Source: Lederbergia wuyishanensis (lineage in GTDB: Bacteria; Bacillota; Bacilli; Bacillales; Bacillaceae_C). From it: a stretch of 64,000 nucleotides of DNA. Of this stretch, positions 58,675 through 64,000 are shown one piece after another; position 1 is the first letter of the stretch, and every line of letters begins with the position of its first letter. Location of the stretch: NCBI RefSeq assembly GCF_022900255.1, contig NZ_JALIRM010000004.1:1-64000 (forward strand), given 5' to 3'. The notes below the pieces were generated by a model. The model did no database searches and was not told where the DNA came from. It was given only the letters and a program-made list of their open reading frames with translations. The position numbers and the translations under genes are program-made.

Positions 58675-60096
58675 ATGTATCGCGAAAAATGGAGGCCACA
58701 GCTTCATTTTAGTCCGAAAGAAAAGTGGATGAACGACCCAAATGGCTTAGTTTATCATGATGGCGAATATCATTTGTTTTTTCAACATCACCCTCATAGT
58801 AAAGTATGGGGACCGATGCATTGGGGACAAGCAGTAAGTACGGATCTGTTACATTGGGAAGAATTGCCGATCGCTCTTTACCCTGACGATTTAGGACAAA
58901 TATTTTCTGGAAGTGCAGTTGTTGATAAACATAATACAAGTGGATTAAAAAATTCGAATGAAGATGTAATGGTGGCGATTTTTACTCACCATGGCGAGGA
59001 TAATGAAAAACAGAGTATTGCTTATTCAAATGATCGGGGAAGGACTTGGACAAAATATGAAGGAAACCCTGTTATTTCAAACCCGGGGTTAAAAGATTTT
59101 CGAGATCCGAAAGTATTCTGGCATAAAAAGTCGAACAAATGGATAATGTCTCTCGCATGTGGCAATCATATTCGTTTCTATCATTCTCCTAATCTCCTAG
59201 ACTGGAGTTATCTATCTTCGTTTGGTGAAGAGTATGGTTCTCACCGGGGCGTGTGGGAATGTCCGGATTTAATAGAGCTATCAGTTGAAGGATGCGATGA
59301 AAAGAAATGGGGACTGATTGTCAGTGTCAACCCAGGAGGACCGAATGGAGGCTCTGCTGTTCAGTACTTTGTAGGAGATTTTAATGGAGAAAGCTTCACT
59401 TGTGAGGATGATAAAAAGATGGTTAAATGGGCAGATTTCGGACGAGATTTCTATGCTGCTGTTACTTGGAGCAATATAGATGAACCGATTTGGATAGGAT
59501 GGATGAGTAATTGGCAATACGCAAATGAAGTGCCGACTGATCCATTTAGAAGTGCGATGTCAATCCCTAGAAAATTATCTTTGCGAAATCAAGACAATAC
59601 GTATATTCTTGTTCAAAATCCTATTGATTTAAAAAGTTTATTGGGTGAAACTATTGCTCATTATGAAAAAGTGACAGTCCAACCTGGTATAGCAAAAAAT
59701 TTGAATGTTAGCATTCCGCTTCATATCAAAGGGGAAGTAAAAGAATTTGATCGTGAAACCTCTTCTTTGAAAGTCACATTAATAGGAGAGAAGGATGAGG
59801 TCGAAATACTTTTCGATCGTAAAAGCTCTGAGTTAAATATTGATAGACGAAAAAGTGGTAATGTTTCTTTTTCGGAAGAATTTCCAAGTGTCGATACAAT
59901 GCCATTGCAAGAAATCTATGACTTTGAAATTATAATAGATTGTGCTTCCATAGAGATATTTTTAAATGGAGGAAGTTCTGTGATGACTGAAATATTATTC
60001 CCGAATGAAGATTATACTTCGCTTCAGGTTTCTGTTAAGGACGGGAATGCAACTTTAAAGAATGTTTCGGTATACAAGCTTAATTCTATTTGGTGA
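58675..60096 (+). CDS. GH32 beta-fructosidase (sucrose/fructan hydrolase)
   Basis: A 473-residue GH32 enzyme. The nucleophile Asp is in WMNDPNG near residue 20. The second block is FRDPKVFW, and the acid/base Glu is in VWECPDL. A five-bladed propeller is followed by a C-terminal beta-sandwich. The start is ATG 58675, 8 nt after AAGGAG; the GTG at 58666 overlaps that site. No signal peptide is present, so it acts in the cytoplasm on sucrose, its phosphate or short fructans. The ABC importer downstream favours an imported fructo-oligosaccharide. Confidence 0.92.
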   Translation: MYREKWRPQLHFSPKEKWMNDPNGLVYHDGEYHLFFQHHPHSKVWGPMHWGQAVSTDLLHWEELPIALYPDDLGQIFSGSAVVDKHNTSGLKNSNEDVMVAIFTHHGEDNEKQSIAYSNDRGRTWTKYEGNPVISNPGLKDFRDPKVFWHKKSNKWIMSLACGNHIRFYHSPNLLDWSYLSSFGEEYGSHRGVWECPDLIELSVEGCDEKKWGLIVSVNPGGPNGGSAVQYFVGDFNGESFTCEDDKKMVKWADFGRDFYAAVTWSNIDEPIWIGWMSNWQYANEVPTDPFRSAMSIPRKLSLRNQDNTYILVQNPIDLKSLLGETIAHYEKVTVQPGIAKNLNVSIPLHIKGEVKEFDRETSSLKVTLIGEKDEVEILFDRKSSELNIDRRKSGNVSFSEEFPSVDTMPLQEIYDFEIIIDCASIEIFLNGGSSVMTEILFPNEDYTSLQVSVKDGNATLKNVSVYKLNSIW

Positions 60097-60213
60097 TTAT
60101 CATTTTAAGGTTATGAGAGACGTTTATGACCAGAGCGGTTAATAGACGTTTTTTTGTCGAATAAGGTGATAATTTTGTTTAAATTGAATACTGGGAAGTA
60201 TCAGATATTTCAA

Positions 60214-60242
60214 TTGACAAATAATCCAAACTTTTCTATGAT
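60214..60242 (+). promoter_or_regulatory. Strong SigA promoter of the second ABC importer
   Basis: A consensus TTGACA (60214-60219), 17 bp and TATGAT (60237-60242), about 130 bp before the lipoprotein start. Confidence 0.85.
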
Positions 60243-60252
60243 TCTTAAAAGG

Positions 60253-60288
60253 CGATAATGATTTTATAAAATATCTATTATCGTTTTT
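60253..60288 (+). terminator. Leader hairpin with T-tract, possible attenuator
   Basis: CGATAAT pairs with ATTATCG around a 17-nt loop and is followed by TTTTT. It starts about 10 bp after the -10 box, so it would be in the leader of the importer message. It may also be an operator. Confidence 0.5.
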
Positions 60289-60314
60289 CCAGCTAGAATC
60301 TTTACTCATCTTTG

Positions 60315-60328
60315 TGCAAACGCTTTCC
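60315..60328 (+). promoter_or_regulatory. cre site in the second importer leader
   Basis: Read on the minus strand, GGAAAGCGTTTGCA matches the cre consensus at 13 of 14 positions. It lies 46 bp upstream of the start codon. Confidence 0.72.
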
Positions 60329-60373
60329 AGTTTTAGGGGTACACTTAAAAAAAGAAAACGGGGTGCAAAAAGT

Positions 60374-61630
60374 ATGACAAAGAGAAAAGTATTTAGTTTT
60401 TTGGCAATCATCATGTTAGTGCTTTCAATGGTTGGTTGCAGCAAGTCATCGTCTGGTGACAAAGACGGAAAAGTCACACTTACATTATGGTATTGGAACC
60501 GATCAATTGATGATGAGTTGATTAAAAAGGTAAATGAGCAGTTCCCGGATATTAAGATTAACGCTCAAAAAATTGATGGCGGCGAATACAAGACAAAGCT
60601 GCAAACAGCCTTAACAACTGGGACAGGTGCCCCTGATATTGTCGGCTTAAACGACTGGGTAACTGAATTCCTTCCGAATCATGATAAGTTTGTAAATCTA
60701 TTAGACTATGGTGCGGATAAGATAAAAGGTGATTACTTAGAGTGGAAATGGAACTTTGGATTAACACCAGATCAAAAGAACCTAATTGCTCTACCAATGG
60801 ACACAGGTCCTACGGCGTTATTTTATCGTGAAGATCTATTTGCAGAAGCTGGTTTACCTACGGATCCAGAAGAGGTATCCAAGGAACTAGCAACTTGGGA
60901 TGATTATATTACTGCAGGTGAGAAATTACAGGCGGCTACTGGCGTAAAAATGTTTGATACGTTAAACAGGGTTTATACCCAATCCTTGAGTCAAGGAGAC
61001 AAAGCATATTTTGATGAGAAAGATAATTTTATAGGTGATTCAGGTAATATTAAAGCATCTTGGGATAGAGCGATAACTATTCATAAAAAAGGTTTATCAG
61101 CTAACCTTGATGATGAAACAGAATGGAATGCAGGTATGAATAATGGTCAAGTAGCATCGTTTATTGGTGCTGTTTGGATGAAAAACATTTTAAAGGATGC
61201 TGCACCTGATACTGCAGGTAAATGGAGAATTGCTAGAGCTCCTGGTGGAGATGGAAACAACGGTGGATCTTTTATTGGGATATTAAAAAGCTCTAAGCAT
61301 CCAGAAGAGGCATATAAAGTAATCGAATGGATGATGAATCCTGAAAATCAACTTCAATCTTATGTGACGATGGATTTATTCCCGTCTACTCCAAGTATTT
61401 TTGAAGATGAGAAAATGAGCAATCCAGAAGAATTTTTCGGAAATCAAGAAACGACAAAAGTATTTACAGAATCAGCTAAAAATGTAAAGCCTAGATACTT
61501 TGGAGTCGATTATTCGAGAGTAAATTCTATTTATACTGAGACATTAACAGATATTGCAAAATCAAATAAAGATCCTGATAAAGCTTGGAACGAAGTATTA
61601 GATAAAGTAAAGAAAGAGCTTAATAGATAA
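60374..61630 (+). CDS. ABC sugar-binding lipoprotein
   Basis: A 418-residue family 1 binding protein. The signal peptide ends in the lipobox MVGC with Cys22. The mature part has LTLWYWNRSIDDELIKKVNEQF and GTGAPDIVGLNDW near the N-terminus and SSKHPEEAYKVIEWMMNPE further on. ATG 60374 is the only start that puts the signal peptide first. The gene has its own strong promoter with a cre. It follows GH32 and precedes two permeases, so a fructo-oligosaccharide or similar ligand is plausible. Confidence 0.87.
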   Translation: MTKRKVFSFLAIIMLVLSMVGCSKSSSGDKDGKVTLTLWYWNRSIDDELIKKVNEQFPDIKINAQKIDGGEYKTKLQTALTTGTGAPDIVGLNDWVTEFLPNHDKFVNLLDYGADKIKGDYLEWKWNFGLTPDQKNLIALPMDTGPTALFYREDLFAEAGLPTDPEEVSKELATWDDYITAGEKLQAATGVKMFDTLNRVYTQSLSQGDKAYFDEKDNFIGDSGNIKASWDRAITIHKKGLSANLDDETEWNAGMNNGQVASFIGAVWMKNILKDAAPDTAGKWRIARAPGGDGNNGGSFIGILKSSKHPEEAYKVIEWMMNPENQLQSYVTMDLFPSTPSIFEDEKMSNPEEFFGNQETTKVFTESAKNVKPRYFGVDYSRVNSIYTETLTDIAKSNKDPDKAWNEVLDKVKKELNR

Positions 61631-61639
61631 TAGAGGATA

Positions 61640-61885
61640 TTAAAAAAGACCGGTAAAAATGACACTTCGATGCTTCTAGTTTGGCTTGTTTCTCCGCTAC
61701 TCATGTATTAGGAAAAAGAGTCTTCTGCTAAAATCGCCCACGTCCTGTGGGCAACACAGAAGTCAGCAAATCCTGTGCAGTCCGTTGCTCGAAACCGCCG
61801 CCTTGAACTTCCGAAGCACATGATGTGCTAGAGTCGACGTTGCTAACAGAACGTCAGCGCCTTTAGCCGACTGGTCCTTTTTATC
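61640..61885. repeat. Multi-hairpin intergenic element between binding protein and permease
   Basis: About 245 bp of higher G+C. The outer arms AAAAAGACCGGT and ACTGGTCCTTTTT are nearly complementary. Inside are CCCAC/GTGGG, GCACAT/ATGTGC and GACGTT/AACGTC hairpins. It lies within an ABC importer operon. It is non-coding by appearance and is probably a mobile intergenic repeat or a structured RNA. Confidence 0.6.
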
Positions 61886-61914
61886 CTCCATTTTGAACAC
61901 GCACTAATAGAATA

Positions 61915-61948
61915 AGGAATCAGACGGGGAAACTCATCTGATTCCTTA
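61915..61948 (+). other. Intercistronic hairpin before the permease genes
   Basis: The perfect 11-bp stem AAGGAATCAGA/TCTGATTCCTT has a 12-nt loop and no T-tract. The position between binding protein and permease equals that of the hairpin at 7960. Confidence 0.78.
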
Positions 61949-62003
61949 TCATACTAAAGCGACTGTTTTTTCAACGAAAAGATGTTGAAAAGGAGAGGAT
62001 GTT

Positions 62004-62951
62004 ATGGAACAGCCAATAAAGCCACAAGAAACAGTAAGTAATTCAATTGAAATCACTTCAAAGACAAGCCTTTGGAAGGAAATATACAAAAATAGGGCCC
62101 TATATTTATTTATATCGCCCTTTTACATATTATTTATTATTTTTGGTTTGTTTCCTATTATATTTTCATTATATTTATCGTTCCAGAAATGGGACGGGAT
62201 TGGGCAAATGGAGTTTGTCGGATTGCGCCAATTTAAGTATTTATTATCCGATTCAATGTTCTGGCAGGCAGTTGGAAATACCTTTATTATTTGGTTTATT
62301 TCTACGATTCCAATGCTTTGTGGAGCATTGGTCATTGCCTTTCTACTAAATGCACCATTTGTCAAAGCCAAAGGTTTCTATCGATCCGCATATTTCATTA
62401 CAAATGTTACCTCGATTGTAGCTGTTACTATTATTTTTAAATCCATTTTTGGAAATCAGTATGGGTTATTGAATTATATATTAACTGTTATTGGCCTGGA
62501 GCCTGTTAAATGGCTGGATTCTACTTTCCTAGTAAAAGTAGTTATCGCTTCGATGGTCGTTTGGAGATGGACAGGATACAACGCCATCATTTATTTAGCT
62601 GGGTTGCAAGCCATTCCTACTGACTTATATGAAGCGGCAAAAATTGACGGTGCCAATACAAGACAACAATTTTTCCATATTACGATTCCTCTATTAAGGC
62701 CGGTTATCCTTTTTACAATTCTGATGACAACAATCGGATCTATGCAATTATTTACAGAGCCGCAAGTATTGCTTGGTAATTCCGGTGGTGTAGGAGGTGC
62801 TGGGATGACAATTACTCTTTATATGTACAAACAAGGATTTGTTGACAATCAATTTGGATACGCTGCTGTCGTATCTTGGGCGTTGTTCGTCATCATTGCA
62901 TTATTCTCATTAGTTAACTGGAAAATTTTTGATAAAGCTGGAGCCAGATAA
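62004..62951 (+). CDS. ABC sugar importer permease, MalF type
   Basis: A 315-residue permease with six membrane segments from about residue 30. The EAA loop reads DLYEAAKIDGANTRQQFFHITIPLLRP. The ribosome site AAGGAGAGG is strong. The gene lies 373 bp after the lipoprotein gene because of the inserted folded element and hairpin. It pairs with the next permease. The ATPase is not encoded nearby. Confidence 0.88.
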   Translation: MEQPIKPQETVSNSIEITSKTSLWKEIYKNRALYLFISPFYILFIIFGLFPIIFSLYLSFQKWDGIGQMEFVGLRQFKYLLSDSMFWQAVGNTFIIWFISTIPMLCGALVIAFLLNAPFVKAKGFYRSAYFITNVTSIVAVTIIFKSIFGNQYGLLNYILTVIGLEPVKWLDSTFLVKVVIASMVVWRWTGYNAIIYLAGLQAIPTDLYEAAKIDGANTRQQFFHITIPLLRPVILFTILMTTIGSMQLFTEPQVLLGNSGGVGGAGMTITLYMYKQGFVDNQFGYAAVVSWALFVIIALFSLVNWKIFDKAGAR

Positions 62952-62972
62952 GACTAGAAAGGATGGATTTTT

Positions 62973-63791
62973 ATGAGAATAAAGTCAATAATATTACATG
63001 TTTTATTATTGATTGGGGTTGGAATATCCATTTTTCCGTTTTACTGGCTTGCGGTAATGTCAACCAATAAAACGAGTGATATTTTAAGGTTTCCCCCTAA
63101 GCTTATTTTCGGTTCAGAGTTGATCACGAACCTTACAAATGTATTTAACAATGTAGATTTTTTCCAAGCATTTTTAAATACATTGTTTGTTACAGTTGTC
63201 CAAGTCATTTGTGTATTGTTTTTTTGTTCCCTCGCTGGATTTACTTTTGCAAAATTTCAGTTCCCAGGTAAAACATGGCTTTTTGGAGCATTGCTCGTAA
63301 CAATGATGATTCCTTCCCAGCTTTCCTTTATCCCGTCCTATATTATTATTTCGAAATTAGGATGGGTTGGAACGTATAAAGCGCTAATTGTTCCTGGTCT
63401 AGCGAATGCCTTCGGAATCTTCTGGGTAAGGCAATTTTCTCAGGAAGCGATCAATGATAGTTTGTTAGATGCTGGTAGACTCGATGGATGCAGCCACTTT
63501 CGGTTATATTGGAATGTTGGATTACCCATACTGCGACCAGCTTTAGCGTTCTTAGGGATTTTTTCTTTTATCGGAGTATGGAATGATTATTTATGGCCCT
63601 TAATCGTGTTGAATGACCCTGCACGATACACATTGCAATTAACTTTATCCCAATTGAATGGTATTTACACAACAGATTACGGAATGGTTATGGCGGGCAC
63701 ATTGTTGGCAACCTTACCATTGATCATCATGTTCCTATTCGTAAGCAGACAATTTATTTCAGGAATTGCCGCAGGAGCTGTGAAGGATTGA
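62973..63791 (+). CDS. ABC sugar importer permease, MalG type
   Basis: A 272-residue permease with about six membrane segments. The EAA loop reads DSLLDAGRLDGCSHFRLYWNVGLPILRP and the end is SGIAAGAVKD. An AAAGGATGG ribosome site precedes the ATG, 21 bp after the first permease. It completes the import channel. A folded element follows directly after the stop. Confidence 0.88.
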   Translation: MRIKSIILHVLLLIGVGISIFPFYWLAVMSTNKTSDILRFPPKLIFGSELITNLTNVFNNVDFFQAFLNTLFVTVVQVICVLFFCSLAGFTFAKFQFPGKTWLFGALLVTMMIPSQLSFIPSYIIISKLGWVGTYKALIVPGLANAFGIFWVRQFSQEAINDSLLDAGRLDGCSHFRLYWNVGLPILRPALAFLGIFSFIGVWNDYLWPLIVLNDPARYTLQLTLSQLNGIYTTDYGMVMAGTLLATLPLIIMFLFVSRQFISGIAAGAVKD

Positions 63792-63796
63792 AAAAG

Positions 63797-63871
63797 ACCC
63801 CCTGGTTTGGTACTGCACCCCAAAAGTTAGAGTGAAAATCTAACTTTTGGGGTCATCACCTTTCAGGGGGT
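63797..63871 (-). terminator. Nested hairpin resembling paired IS150-type ends, terminator for the minus strand
   Basis: The perfect 15-bp inner stem ACCCCAAAAGTTAGA/TCTAACTTTTGGGGT has a 7-nt loop. An outer 8-bp stem ACCCCCTG/CAGGGGGT encloses it. On the minus strand the outer arm runs into TCTTTTTC, as in a terminator. The arm TACTGCACCCCAAAAGTTAG resembles the ends of IS150-group insertion sequences. No transposase lies between the arms. Confidence 0.75.
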
Positions 63872-63878
63872 TAACTTG

Positions 63879-64000
63879 TTATCTAGGAGGCATATCCACC
63901 TCAAGATATAATTTTTCACCTTCAAGAATTTCGGCCTGTCCATTCGTCATGTCGATGATCCACTCACTAAAATCTTTTACTGCTGAATCATCAACGTACA
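63879..64000 (-). CDS. C-terminal end of an unrecognised protein, cut by the window edge
   Basis: The last 39 codons of a minus-strand gene are visible before a TAA at 63879. The peptide is acidic and ends in EILEGEKLYLEVDMPPR. The frame stays open to the right edge and a terminator follows it downstream. I do not recognise the family. The N-terminus and length are outside the window. Confidence 0.6.
   Translation of the reverse strand, partial: YVDDSAVKDFSEWIIDMTNGQAEILEGEKLYLEVDMPPR

Overview
The window is chromosomal DNA from an AT-rich, spore-forming Gram-positive bacterium of the Bacillaceae. The evidence is strong AGGAGG-type ribosome sites with some TTG and GTG starts, a complete gerA-type germinant receptor operon, a YjcZ-type spore peptide, CcpA-type catabolite (cre) boxes, lipoprotein signal peptides and many U-tailed terminators. 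I could not name a species. I saw no rRNA, tRNA, CRISPR array, prophage or intact transposase gene.

Layout: (1) 1-3634 is a 21-bp tandem repeat array followed by a MoxR/DUF58/DUF4129-like membrane operon. (2) 3696-13421 holds an AraC regulator, a GH4 glycosidase, an AraNPQ-like oligosaccharide importer with a DUF624 protein, an MFS carrier and an orphan LplA-type lipoprotein. (3) 13604-18072 holds an AraC regulator divergent from an aldo/keto reductase, a zinc dehydrogenase and a GH29 alpha-L-fucosidase. (4) 18399-21529 is araM plus a GH127 beta-L-arabinofuranosidase. (5) 21932-27434 is a four-gene ABC/HlyD/FtsX export system whose last ATPase carries an AbrB-like tail. (6) 27996-36762 is a mannan region: cellobiose/mannobiose 2-epimerase, LacI regulator, GH36 alpha-galactosidase, GH113 mannanase, SGNH esterase and GH2 beta-mannosidase. 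(7) 37020-41226 is gerXA-XB-XC with a small gerXD-like gene. (8) 41313-51664 is mixed: a frameshifted flavin reductase, MFS, amino-acid permease, formamidase/acetamidase, VanZ, a low-molecular-weight phosphatase, mannose-6-phosphate isomerase, creatininase-family amidohydrolase, NCS1 permease, YjcZ peptide and a LysM-M14 peptidase. (9) 52061-57438 is a ROK repressor divergent from galK-galE-galT. (10) 57722-63791 is a ROK fructokinase, a GH32 fructosidase and a second ABC importer. (11) The right edge cuts a minus-strand gene.

Together the genes form a plant-polysaccharide salvage region. The hydrolases lack signal peptides, so oligosaccharides are probably imported by lipoprotein-dependent ABC systems and cut in the cytoplasm. 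Neither importer has an ATPase gene here, so a shared MsmX-type ATPase elsewhere is likely. Galactose released by GH36/GH4 can enter GalK-GalT-GalE. Mannose from GH113/GH2 can be phosphorylated, possibly by the ROK kinase, and isomerised by ManA.

The most notable regulatory signal is one promoter-operator design (TTGAMC, 17 bp, TAACAT, then GTTCGTACARGTA) placed both before the araNPQ-like importer and before araM-GH127. It predicts joint control by an AraR-type repressor. Most of the novelty lies in the non-coding DNA: two 21-bp arrays, a 51-bp array, palindromic repeats, two folded elements of about 150-250 bp, and a hairpin that resembles paired IS150-type ends.
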